A stretch of DNA of 64,000 nt from Siphonodentalium dalli (taxonomy: Eukaryota > Mollusca > Scaphopoda > Gadilida > Siphonodentaliidae): positions 154,803,043 through 154,867,042 of the forward strand of contig CP136069.1 in NCBI GenBank assembly GCA_032622095.1, written 5' to 3'. The number at the start of each line of letters is the position of its first letter. Position 1 is the stretch's first letter. Position numbers and translations under genes: made by a program. This document shows, one piece after another, positions 35,620 to 48,300 of this stretch. Below the pieces are notes generated by a model. The model was not told where the DNA came from and did no database searches. It worked only from the letters and a program-made list of their open reading frames with translations.

Positions 35620-36825
35620 GACGCGTTTCCACCGGGAGCCGGAATTATCCCCAATCTTTGGAAATTCGATTATACTGAGTGTGAATCTTGTAGAAATCAG
35701 CGCTAAACATATTGTTCATCTTTTTTATGTTCCTCTCACCGTCTATGCATCCTGACTCGATTGGTCCCACTTGTGACATCCTTAAACTACACAATTAGAC
35801 TCCTGAAATCATGGAGATAAATAGATAAGTTTGGTAAACCAATTTTGATCAAATTTAGTGCCCACTAACCCCATCTCTCACCCAAACAGCACCAACGTGG
35901 CGTCTTTAAATTACAAGATCAGACTCCACGTATTGTGAATAAGAATGCATATCATTTGGTGGAAATTGGCGCTAAAAATTATTGCGTATCAATTTTGGTG
36001 CCCTCTGCCTTTCAGTTCAACCCTGACTCGAATGACGCCAGATTTAAGCCACACCATTAGACTCCTCATACCATGGGGATGATATTGTATAAGTGTGGTG
36101 GAAATCGGCGACTGAGCACATTCTTATCAAATTGAGTGCCCGTCCCACAATCTGTTATCCAAACGACAGCAATTTGGAGTCTTTAAATCGCACAATTAAA
36201 TTCCTTGTGGCATGGAGAAGACTATAATATGTCAATTTGGTGGAAATCGGCGCTAAAATTAGTTTTATCCATTTGTGTGCCCCTTCCGTGCACCCCTGGT
36301 GCGAATGGCGCCACGTTTGACATATTTAAACGCCATTAGATTCTTCATAAAATGGGAATGATTATATAAACGTTTCGTGGCAATCGGCGGCAAACATTTT
36401 TTTCTACCCCTCCCCCTTTTCTGCCCTGACAACGGCGTCACTTTAGAAAGTTCTAACCCACACCATTATCTTTCTCGTAAAAAGTTACCCCTAGTAGACC
36501 GTTTTGTGCCATCTAGATGGTCCCTCGGCGCTAAACTTAGTTGATCAATTTGTGTGCCCCGCTCCCCTTCCGTGCATCACCGACTCGAACGGCGCCACTC
36601 TTGACATATTTAAAGCACACCATCAGATTCCTTATATCATGGGGATGGTTATATATAAGTTTTGTGGCAATCGGCGACAATTGTTTTTTCTGCCCCTCCC
36701 CCTTTTCTGCCCCTGGCAACAACGGCGTCATTTTAGAAAATCCTAACCCTCACCATTATCTTTCTCGTAAAAAGTTACCCATAAGAGACCCCTTTAGTGC
36801 CATCTAGATGGTCCCCTGTGGATTT
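35620..36825. repeat. Degenerate tandem array, unit about 180 bp
   Basis: Words recurring in order are GGAAATCGGCGCTAAA, TTTGTGTGCCC, TCGAATGGCGCCA, TTGACATATTTAAA, CCATTAGACTCCTCAT and CATGGGGATGAT. The last two units (about 36370-36510 and 36655-36810) share CCCCTCCCCCTTTTCTGCCC and CCATCTAGATGGTCCC. They are much closer to each other than to the rest. Non-coding. Confidence 0.75.
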
Positions 36826-37240
36826 ATATAGAACACAGACAGACATTCGCAAATATAGATATAGGTAGATAGACTGTAATCACGGCAGATCTTTTACAAA
36901 CCAGCCGACAGCAGTTTTACTTTCATTGGTCAAGGACTGATTGGCGTTTCACAAAGGACCATTTTCACACATATAAAACCAATAATTTCCACTCCTCAGA
37001 ATAATAACATTAATTTGGAAGTCAAAAGCCACATTTTCTCACTAAATTTTACGTTTTAGAATTGATATAAAACTTCCTATTTTCGCCGTTTTGAACGCTT
37101 TATGCCATTTTAAGAAATCATTTAGATTCGTCTTGAATTAAATGCGATGTTTCTTTCAACAGACGAATTATGAATTAAACTCGAGTCTAATTCTAATTGA
37201 ATTAGATTCGTCGGTAGTGCGACGTTTGTTCCAAGGGTAA

Positions 37241-37815
37241 GTGTCGCGATTACTAAAGATCAGCGATCAGTGGTTCACGGACGGACAAAGAACCTGATAT
37301 GAGTCCAACAATCAGTAACGAGTCGGACCAATTTTGGAGATTTCGTTTTGAAGCTCAAACAGACTGAATGACCTATTCATACTGTATTATTTGTTGCTAG
37401 AGCCTTTTTTATTAAGAACATATAACCATATCCTTTAGATATAAACGAAATAGCTTCTTTTTTGTAACAAACACAGTGCAAAGTTTCAATGGTAAATCAC
37501 ATAGATAAACGCGTGCTTAAGTGATGGTCAACATCTATATATATATTGCTCAATTTGCGGAGTCGAACATAGCTAACACAACCGTATGAAACCGACGAAG
37601 AGTATACTAATCGGAAAAGATATCGAGAAACTCACATGTCGTACATCTTTTCGTCTTTCCGCGTCAAAAAGTCCTGACAAAATTGGAATCGAGTCGGGTC
37701 CTGATCAGAAACGAGTCGGAACGACATCGTTAAAGATCCCAGTGGTGAGCCCGCTGAACCCCAGTGATAATACCAGACAAATATATTGACAGCGTGCCAT
37801 GACTAAAAAACGCCC
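37241..37815. repeat. Direct repeat, left copy (about 575 bp)
   Basis: It starts GTGTCGCGATTACTAAAGAT and ends after TGCCATGACTAAAAAACGCC. It matches 38443-39029 in the same orientation with scattered differences. The repeats bracket about 630 bp, giving the look of a very small element with long direct terminal repeats. However, neither repeat begins TG and ends CA at its edges. Confidence 0.8.
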
Positions 37816-37899
37816 GGAGCAGCTAGGATCCGGATCAGCCAAGACCGCTCACAAGGTGTTTAGGTGGGATTTGAGAGACCAGAACAGTGCGGGATCTCA

Positions 37900-37960
37900 T
37901 GTGTGTGTGTGTGCGAGTGTGTGAGTGTGTGTGTGTGTGTGAGGGTGTGTGTGTGTGTAG
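37900..37960. repeat. (GT)n microsatellite
   Basis: Interrupted GT dinucleotide run between the two direct repeats. The open frames on either strand are translations of the microsatellite. Confidence 0.95.
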
Positions 37961-38442
37961 TTCTTATAGTGGTACGATGGCGACATGTATACCATCGACT
38001 ACGTTCGCATAGAAACAAGTGTGAATCACACAACAAAGCCATGACAGGCAATTACCACCCGAAATGTCGACATCGCGATATGCTTGTCGCGATAAAGCTA
38101 ACCAGTCAGGACCGCCCATGGGCCGCCTGGGTTGATTTTAGTGGCCAAAACATTGGGATGTGTTAACATTAAACCCCAACCACGCACGGACGGGGGCCGC
38201 GGCACACAGAAGTCCGCTATTAACTCCTAACTTGCCAAACTTTCAATATTGTCGCAATCGTACCACCAAGAACTATAGGTACAGCGGAACTAACTTCGAC
38301 TAGATTCCCGAACACATATAGTATGGTCGTGGTACGCGAAATGTTGGGTTTTGGTGTCAATAGACGCAGGAGAGTCAGAAGTAAAAATACGATAATATGC
38401 CCAAACTGAACCTCTCACAGCGCTCGTGTAAACACAACGTGA

Positions 38443-39029
38443 GTGTCGCGATCACTAAAGATCAGCGATAAGTGGTTCACGGACAGACAAAGAACCATGC
38501 AGATCTGAGTCCATAAATCAGTAACGAGTCGGACCAATTTTGGAGATTTCGTTTTGAAGCTCAAACAGACTGAATGACCTATTCCTACTGTATTATTTGA
38601 TGCTAGAGCCTTTTATTCAGAACATATAACAATATCCTTTAGATATAAACCGAAATAGCTTCGTTTTTTTGTAACAAACACAGTGCAAAGTTTCAATGGT
38701 AAATCACATAGATAATCGCGTGCTTCAGTGATGGTCAATATCTATAATTTATTTTGCCCTATTTGTCGAACATAACTAACACAACCGTGTGAAACCGATA
38801 AAGAGTATACACATCGGAAAACATACCGAGAGACTCACCTATCGTCCATCTTTTCGGCTTTCCGCGTCAAAAAGTTCTCAAAATATTTCAAAAAATCGGA
38901 AACGAGTCGGGTTCTGATCAGAAACGAGTCGGAACGAGATCTTTAAAGATCCCAGTGGTGAGCCCGCTGAACCCCAGTCATAATACCAGCCCAAATATAT
39001 TTACAGTGTGCCATGTCTAGAAAACGCCC
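38443..39029. repeat. Direct repeat, right copy
   Basis: Second copy of the repeat at 37241. It contains GTGGTTCACGGACAGACAAA, TTTTGGAGATTTCGTTTTGA and CCCAGTGGTGAGCCCGCTGA at corresponding places. Confidence 0.8.
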
Positions 39030-40100
39030 TAACATATCTAAAATCCGCTTTGGGTAAACTTTGTTTTCTATTATGGCGTCCAACATGGTTGTCTATATGA
39101 CATCAGTTATCTAAATAATTCATATGTATATATTGTGGCATTACATAGGAATTACGCAGATATGCTTGTGCGTGAAATTAGAGTACAAAATCGAATAGAG
39201 TAACACGGACAGAAAATAATACAATCGCGCAATGAAATGGCTGTCAAAATGGCCGCAACTTCAAACCATGCCACGACCAAAGCAACGTATTGGATAACCA
39301 CATGTGCGTGAAAATACGTATTGGTAATATACAAGTCTGGTGATAAATATCGTTAAAGGTACACAGGTCATTAAAACAGATCCATCTGATGGATTTATCG
39401 GTGACTACAACGCAAGTCAATCCCAATGATGTACGTCTTGAAAGTTCGGGTTTTCTCCTTAGAATACACCCAGGAGTTGAGCCAAACATAATAATATCGG
39501 GCATGCAGCACACGAAGTAATGTTTCGCCACACAGTGTGTGGTAGTTTCATTCGGCATGATTCATTATGGAATGTAACGCAAAATCCTGATGCGCATAGC
39601 TTTGTTAAATTCCCGAATGTTTTAACACTCTCCGTGATAATAAACCATACACGTATGTCTCAATGCTTATTATACTGTAAAGAAACACTCATCTCTTCGT
39701 AGATTAGCACATCATCTCACCTTGTCAAAGAGATGGTACATCGTACATTTTGTTTAAGCCATTTTGAACGCCATGTTGAAGTGAGAATTTTTCCCATGTA
39801 TATGTTGTTCAGCAAACCAGGCCGCATTTTGATACCAAAACGCCTTCTTTACCAATTTATTCCGGGTCCTACCGCCTAACGACCATCAACACATGCTGGA
39901 AATTAACCCTATATATGTCGCAATCGCCGGTTATGTTCGCCATCAATGAATCAAACGGGCCGAACCCCCCGTGTGGTGTCTAATTGTGATGATTCTAGTG
40001 GCCAGCACAATGCTTGTGTCTCGCGAAAACCCATGCACGTCATTCCTTTCGTGGAAGTTAATTTTAATGTACACTCAGCCTTGTAGGTGACGATATAGGG
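39030..40100. other. Unassigned interval
   Basis: No exon, RNA gene or clear repeat was recognised. Open frames are short and have no recognisable motifs. Individual GCCATTTTGAACGCC-like words occur around 39760, similar to dispersed words elsewhere in the interval. Confidence 0.4.
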
Positions 40101-40104
40101 GTTG

Positions 40105-40985
40105 ATTGCGTACTTATTGTGCATGGGAACACTGTCGTGTCTGTTTGAACATGTGACGTGCATGTGTTCAAGACTTGTCACGTGTGGGGACGCGGCGATA
40201 GAGGGTGGGATGTACGTACTTAAATTGCATGGCACAATGTCAGTTTGTTTGGACAGTTCATGTGTACGTTATCAAGGCTGGTGGTCATTGCACAGAGACG
40301 CGGCGACAGAGGGTTGATGTACACGTATACTCATATTATATGGGACACTGTCGGGTGTGTTTGAAAATTGCATGTGCTTGCTCTCAAACTGGTCACACGT
40401 AGGGACGTGACAGTATAGGGGATTGGTGTATGTACTTATTGTGCAGGCGACATTGTCGTGTTTGTTTGAACACGTAACTTGCATCTTTTCACGGCTTGTC
40501 ACATGTAGGGACGCGGTGAACACTTCATGTGCATATTATCAAGACCTGTCACATGTAGGGATGCGGCGATTGTGGGTTGGGATGTACGTACATATATTGC
40601 ATGGCACAATGTCAGTCTATTTGGACATTTCATGTGTACGTTATCGAGGATGGGGTCATTGCACAGGCACGCGGCGACAGGGGGTTGAGATGCACGTGTA
40701 TTCATATTATCTGGGACACTGTCGGGTCTGTTTGAAAATTGCATATGCATGCTCTCAAATTGGTCACACGTAGGGACGTGACGACATGGGGTTGGTGTAC
40801 GTACTTTTAATGCAAGGGACACATTCGGGTCTATTTTATAAAGTCATGTGCAGGTTCCAAGGTAGGTCACAGGGCCTTGTCAGATGGGGTTGGTGTGGGT
40901 ACTTATATTGCATGGGACAATGTTGCGTCTATTTGAACAGTTCATGTGTATGTTCTCATGGCTGGTCTCAACTGCATGCCCCTTG
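40105..40985. repeat. Degenerate satellite-like array, unit about 105-115 bp
   Basis: Eight units start with a GTACTTATNTTGCATGGGAC-like box, near 40108, 40217, 40325, 40432, 40591, 40697, 40799 and 40897. A TTTGNACANTTCATGTG block and GTCACATGTAGGGACGCGGC follow. Open frames with repeated Cys, such as CLFEHVTC, arise from the repeat and should not be taken as a protein. Confidence 0.8.
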
Positions 40986-41495
40986 AACCAGACCGAAATT
41001 TACAAATTTTATTATCACCCCTCCCCTCGGGTTGAAATCTTCCAACTTCTACAGCAAGTTTTAATTGTTGGACATTTCAGACAGGTTAACACCACCTCTG
41101 GACGCTCTACATATCACATCTTTCATCCGATTAATCTGATTTATTGTTTAAAAAACATGACCGCCATTAGATCTCGAATTTCTAAATTTGATTTCATTGA
41201 AACTGCAGCCGTCATTTATGAGCGGATTATCCGGAATATTTACGGGCATTGTCATCTCTATATGGGAGCTATCGAATTTGAATGTCTTCGATCAAAACAT
41301 TTCCACAGGCAGCCGTCTTTGATTTGTATCATTAACCCTTTACCCAACAAACCGGCCAAAACCGGCCAAATAAAGCTTCAACACCCTAAAATATCTTCGG
41401 TCTGTCTCAATAGAACCATACACATATGGATATCATTGGAACCGGCTCATTGACCACATTGTGATAGTTACAGTTATGCCCTGTGCCAATGCATT

Positions 41496-41542
41496 CTCTT
41501 ATATATGCGAGTCGACCATAGGTCGCCTCGCATATATAAGAG
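41496..41542. repeat. Short hairpin at the left edge of copy B
   Basis: CTCTTATATATGCGAG and its perfect mirror image enclose TCGACCATAGGTCGC. The hairpin ends five bases before the first base shared with copy A, so it marks or adjoins the duplication breakpoint. Confidence 0.8.
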
Positions 41543-42218
41543 TATCAATGGTTTGTTGAACTTGTTCTCTCAAGATTTCATAAGGGAACTAATTGTCAAT
41601 GGGTATTTAGTTAAGAAACGGTCAATGTAGTCATGAAACACTCGCGTTTGAAGAAAATGTCCAAGAACGAAACCGTATCAATAGGTATCCTTTCAAATAA
41701 ATCAAGTGTATGACTTTCAGTGACGTGTATGTGACTTTCCATACATGTTTGTACGTGTGACCTCTAAACGTGTTCGATCCAATGAATTACAATGCAGCTG
41801 CAGGAACCATTAGTATACATGCATGTGCATGCTTTTATGTATGAAAGTCATATCATAAATTCATATTGAATAGGAAACAGCCACAACGTTCAAGAAAGTG
41901 ATAATTGTAACTGTTTTTCGCATTTACATTTATGAACAATCGAAGGTAAATTAAAGATGACAACATGCAGTTCACCAAAGCATTTATTGTACTATTTGAG
42001 AATGTTCATTTACATGTAGCACCATAGTAAATTATCGCCACAAACCAAAATCAAGCACCAGTCTGATAAATTACTTGCCAATGGCGTGTAAACATTATTT
42101 TCTTATTGTAATTTACAAATGCGAAATCGTATAGTATAGACCCCGGACTAAGAATAGTCAGCAGGCGTTTCTCCTCGGGTAATATAGTGTATAGACAAGT
42201 ATATCGTGGTTAGTAGGT

Positions 42219-42317
42219 TCAGCAGTTGTCGCTCCTTGGGGAGTCCGTGAGGTATACGTGGAGTGTAGTCAGCTTCCCGACAGTACCCAAACAGGACGGC
42301 ACTGGCTTCAGGAACGC
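42219..42317 (-). CDS. Gene B, last exon
   Basis: It is entered in phase 0 after the acceptor TTTTAG. It reads AFLKPVPSCLGTVGKLTTLH then VYLTDSPRSDNC and stops at TGA (42219-42221), exactly as in gene A. It differs from gene A by S for T, L for I, V for I and R for S. Confidence 0.88.
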   Translation of the reverse strand, partial: AFLKPVPSCLGTVGKLTTLHVYLTDSPRSDNC

Positions 42318-45300
42318 CTAAAATGAGACAGGAAATGAAACACTAAAAAAATTGTTAACATTAACTAAATATTAGTTAATTTTTAACCCAATTATTTGGT
42401 TGCCCACAACCAACTAATCAAATATAATTATAATCCAATTATTTCATAACCCAACTTTAGTCGGTTTCGACTAAAGTGTAGTTACAATCGACTAAATGAA
42501 AAATTAATCCAATTTAATTTTCGTTAACCCAATTGCCTCAATTCTCAACAGACTAAGGGTGGATACACACTTGTATGTAATTTATGTATGTAATATCCAT
42601 GTATTCCATGTATTTTACATGGTCACACCAATCATTGATAGTATTATTCGCCTGCGCGCGATCGGTCCATTTCAACAGGCGAGGCCGGTGAGTAGTTATA
42701 AGCCATTATCAAACTAACTGCTATTAAGAAATTTCATGCTAGTCATAAACATGTCTTCTTTCGTGGATGCCGAAATAAAAAAAAATCCTGTCTGATGTAT
42801 GTTGCTGCTTTTCACGAGTTTTAATTCTTTCGAAAGTGGTTTGAGTCCGTCGATTTTATACTGTATTTGTTGCTCGTTATTTCTTGGAAACATGGTCATC
42901 CAAAACAAAAATAAAATATGATGAATTTGAAGCTCTTTTAGGACGATACCGGTTTGTTGAGATTGCTCGGATAATCTGAGAGCGAGCTCTTGTGATAACA
43001 TTCAATTGGGATATCCATGCAAATATCCATTACAGCGCCATACAATTAATGCAGGTACAGCATTGAAATTAAAAAGAGTGACACCCCCCCCCCCCCATTT
43101 TTCACCCATAATTTACAGAACAGTATATGTTTCTCAAGCCACAGGTTGAAATGTTCCTATTCCTAACTGTCACAATTATTTTGAGCGGCCTGACGACTTC
43201 GTCCGAGTCGACAGCTATCTGCACGTCCAGAGCTTGACTCACTGTGTTTAAACATAGCCGCAATGATTGGGTTGTCAACGGACACACATTACATGTCTGT
43301 ATGACCCATGTAAAACGCTAAATGCACGATATGTACAGAGATTACATACATGTGTGTATCTACCCTAAGCTTCGATTAAAAGCAACAACATTAATTGCGT
43401 CTGCCAATATTGCGTTACAATCAACCCAATAGTTAGTATAGCTCCACAACCCAATAGTGGGTCACCAAATGGAGTTGAGTTATAAACTCTGACTAAATAT
43501 TTAGTTAATTTCAACTGAATTGATTGGGGTAATCAAATATTTAGTTATTATGCTGAAACAGCTGGGTAATGTTCTAGTTACAAAATGTAACCAAATGTTT
43601 AGTAAGTTTTAACTGGGTAATTAATTTAAGCTGAAAAAAGTTCACTAAGGTTTGGTGAGCATTGTTTCCTTTGTAAGAGGAAGGTTTCAAAGTTTAAAGG
43701 TACTCAATCCGAACAGACGCTCCTAAATAACTATTTCTTTGGCTTCTGGGGTAAAAAATATTTGATTCGAGTCGAGGAACCCACCCATTAAAGCTCACAG
43801 TGATCAGATATCGATTTTTGAAGTTTGTTATTTCTCGAGATATTCAATAATAAGTGGCCCAGAAACACGTGGTCAAACGGACGATCTTGCGGATGAAAAT
43901 TGATAACTCTAAAATGAAGTGGTAATAATAACCACTTGATTTTGGAGTTATCCATCTTCATCCGCAAAAATTGATATCTGATCACTCTGAGCTTTGTTGG
44001 CCGGTGGGTGGGTTCCTCGACTCGAATCAAATACCCCACCCCCGAAGCCAAAGAAATAGTAATTTAGGAGCGTCTGATCGGATTGAGTAACTTTGAGTGC
44101 GAATCAAGTAGACAAGACCTAGAGTGTAGCATATGCTTATTTTCTATAATTAAAATAACTTATAAACGCAAATATAAAAGACGGTCGTGAATATTAGGGA
44201 CCATTATTGAATGGCACAGAGTTATTTTATACGAACAGCATCCAAATGAAATCAATACTAATTGACAGACGCGTTTCCGGACAGGGGGTCTTCGATTCAT
44301 TTTTATTATTTCATACCCAGGAAACTATATATTAATCATGTTGCGGAGAAGATAATCCATCTTTAACATTTACTTTACCTATATTAACAAGGTCACACAA
44401 TTGTGTGGTATGTTAAGCGGGACCATCCTGCATCTACTCTTGGCCTACTGAATTGTTATTATATACCATGATTGGTTCTTACCGACAGCTCCGGCATTGA
44501 GGGGTGTTCGTATCTGTTTGAGACGGCATTGGCGGGGAATGCGAATCCGAAAGCGTTAAGCTTCCCTTTGTTATACAGAACGAACGCCGGGAAGAACCAT
44601 CTACAGTCCATGTTCTCCTGTAGGTTCCACCAATAATGGTTACCTGAATAGAATAAAAGAACAATAGTATCGTTACACTATTTACAAAGCTATGGTTATG
44701 GTAACCCAAATTTGTAACCAAACGTCGGGTTAAATTAACAAAACATTGGGTTTGAAGTAACTAAACCTGGTGTTAGAGAAAACCTAAGTCAATATATAAT
44801 TATAGTTCATCTCAACATTGGATCAGTTTTGACCACATAATCTGATATTCTGGTAATTAATTAAGTTTCCCAAAAGTAATTGATTCATTTCGGACATAAA
44901 TATCTGAATAGAGGTGAGATATTCTCAATTAAACCAGACTTCGAACCTAGTATGTAATATAAAAGTCCGAAAAGAGGTGTAACATATATTGATTTCCTTT
45001 TCGGGAATAAATTAACAACATTTATAGAAAAATACTTGTACAAAAGACACTACTACAACTATATAAGTCCGACATAACAGATGCCTTCGCTGTGTATTTA
45101 TTTGAGTTTGATAAACTGAAGAAAATGTGACAAAGAGAGTACATATCCAGCAAATCTTTATCAAGGGGCGCAACTGAAAATCAGTGATTATTAACTAAAC
45201 TAAACTAACACGGGTATACCACATTTCCATAGGGAAAATAAGAGGGTATGTTAATGAGTTGCATACAATACGGAAGATTTGACTGAATAGACAATTATAT

Positions 45301-48300
45301 TCACATGCGGTCAACCAACCCCAAAACCATGTAATGTAATGCAATTAGTCATGGCAAAATGTTCGATGTTGCCTTGCTTGTAAAACGCACACACATACTA
45401 TGCACGCGGCCAATTTTAAATTTTTCCTGAAGTCAGAAGCCTTCGCGGTTGTGGTTATACATATTTCGAGTTCATTTCAATTGTGTTTATAACTATATTT
45501 ATCATATGACTCAATCATTATTTACGTTGGAAACTATGTCATAAATCAATTTCATATCAAATACTAATTCATATCACCTTCCGATAATTTGATTGGTTTG
45601 TTGACAAAAAGTGTGTTCTGATTGGCTGAATGGCAGCCGAGGGCCGGGCCGCATCTCTGACTAAATGCAGGTCAAATTCGTGCGCAGAAATACACGAATC
45701 AACGCGATGCCGAAATTCTCGCAATTATAATCTTGAAATATATAGTTTTGGACATTGTTATACGATAAATAGAATATGCAATTCGTATTTATCTAATAAA
45801 CATACGATATAATGTCACAAACTGAGAACAGAATAGCGCACTATATCTTCGCGTGCATATTATTTCTGCTAGTTCACCAGGTGTAATTGGGCTTCCGGTG
45901 CAACGAAGTGACGTTACATTAACCTTTTGCTGCCGATGTCATATAGCTATTTAGTGATTTGTGTGCGTTTTGGACATCATATTCAATTTATAGGTGTCAT
46001 ATGATAAATAGAATATGTAATTCGTGTTTCTCTCATATGATATTTATGAAACTCGTCACGAATTTTCAGTTTTCTCTCACCGGAGGCTCGAGAAAACTGA
46101 AAATTCTTAGACTCGTTTCATACATATCATATGAGAGAAACACTCATTTCATATCCTCTATATATGTAACTAACAGAATAATCACTTGGAGCATATATAC
46201 ACCCATCTTCAAAACAAAATGATGATGCTGTAACGTCATGCTCGGTTTAAATTTCCGGCGTGATTGTCCTCAATATGCACAAGTATCTTCGGGAACCATC
46301 AAGAAACTAAACTGTCATCATCAACTTTTACAAAAATATTTTTGTCAGTTTTGCGCTAATTCAACGTAATTAAAACAAAATGAAAATCAGCACTGCGCTA
46401 ATTTAAATACGAGTAAGGTCAAAGATGTCCAATAACTATATGACACATGCAGTATAAGTATACCAATTGTCACCAAACTCCACCATAGTGACCCAGCATC
46501 AAAGGCTGCAAATAGTACGTGTGTCTCTGTAATTTGCAGACTGTGGTGCCCAGGGGGTGAATACAGTTACGCTAGCTATCCCGCACAGCGGGACAGACCC
46601 ACCAATTCACCCCCTTGGACATCGTGTTGCTTATATGCCTCAACTGCGATGGGAGACCTAGGATCTGATTGAAGTTCCTCAGTTGAAGTGCTGATGTTCA
46701 CACATTAATCACCTCGATTATCCATTTTATCTTCTGAAAATTAGGGGATATATAGAGGATCTACAACGAGTCCCCAGTTTATAGCGGAATTTACAAAACG
46801 AGTCTAGTAAATTAGGTCTGGACCGAGCATTTGGCGAGGTCCAGACCTAATTTACTGAACGAGTTTTGTAAATTCCGCTATAAACTGGGGACGAGTTATA
46901 GATTCTATTTATTACATGCGTGATCTAAAATCTCGACAAAACATACTTAAATCAACAAATGGGACGCGAAACTAACATCGGCTTCTATGAGGCATGAGAT
47001 GACGTTTCACATAACTATGCGGTGATTGTCCGCGTAAAAATATAGTCCCAGATAAATCAAGACTATTTGGCGTATTTAGTTGCGTATATTTAATGACATT
47101 ACTTTCAAACTCTTCATTCATCAACGTTTGTTGGAATCACATTAGAAGCCACGGTAATTTGAGATGTAGCGTACGGAATGTAAACAGACGACAAACCGGA
47201 AGTCAAAGGTCACCTGGCACTATTTCCTGTTAATAAGCGAACGTTTAATATCACAATTTATAGAATGAGTTTATTGAATGGAATAAGGGTAGGATCATGT
47301 AATAAATATTATATATAAACTGATGTAAAGGGAAAAGGTAACTATATAAGACAATGTTAATTTGAGAATAATTATACTTCCCAGAAGATGAGGCCTATGC
47401 AGAATGAGGTCCCCGGAGTGTGAATTTGATGACGCTAGCCCAATGTGCGAGATAACATCACTAAATTCACCCTCTGGGAACCTCATTCTGCAAATGACAG
47501 ACGCACTATTTGCAGGCTTGACTGTGCTATATATACGTGTGGCAGCTGTCATTATACTTTCTGGACGGGCTCTTGTCTTTAAAACTTTCACATAGTCACC
47601 CATTCTTTTTTACTTACCCATGGCTGGGAAGCATTTGCCGCCGACGAATTCAGTCGTTGCGATGTTTGACTCGTCCTTCGGGAACGTGATGGAGTTCTGA
47701 ATCGGGTTTGTTCCATTCTGAATATATATTCCAGTACCGGTCTCATTCAATGATGTCCGACCGGTCGTACATATTATGGCTGAAATAATATGTTGTAGTG
47801 ATGACTTGCAGATATGTTATGCAGAGTCGGGGAATTATATCTTTAATTGTTCTGTGTATTCAGCAGCAGCAATATATAAACATACTACTGTGTTGCTGAG
47901 CGTCCAGAATAACAGTAATAATTATCAGTCCCAACAGAATAATCTGCCGAGATATACGTCTGGAACTAATGGGTAAATATTCTCAAGTGGTTATCTGTGC
48001 AAACAAATTATGCTACATTTGTAGTCGGAAAAAATCCACTTGAATCAATAATCTGAGCGAGGTTAACGTTTTAACTCATATTATTATGCACTCCAATTAT
48101 CACCCTGAACATCCTAGTAGATAGCCCTGTGTCACCTGCACGGGTGCTGTCCGCGAATGTGACACAGGACTGTCGCAACAACCTCACTAGTTTTGCTACA
48201 ATCTCTATAAAAGTACAGCATTGTTCAAAATTCAACCCAGTCTTGATTAAAACGACCACATAGAATATTAAAGTAGGCACCAACCGGCCATCCAAATACC

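Noticed and set aside
37241-39029. LTR retrotransposon
   Set aside because: The direct repeats lack TG/CA ends and there is no gag or pol trace between them.
40102-40986. Several overlapping ORFs with repeated Cys and Met
   Set aside because: They follow the 105-115 bp satellite unit in more than one frame and strand and have no family resemblance.
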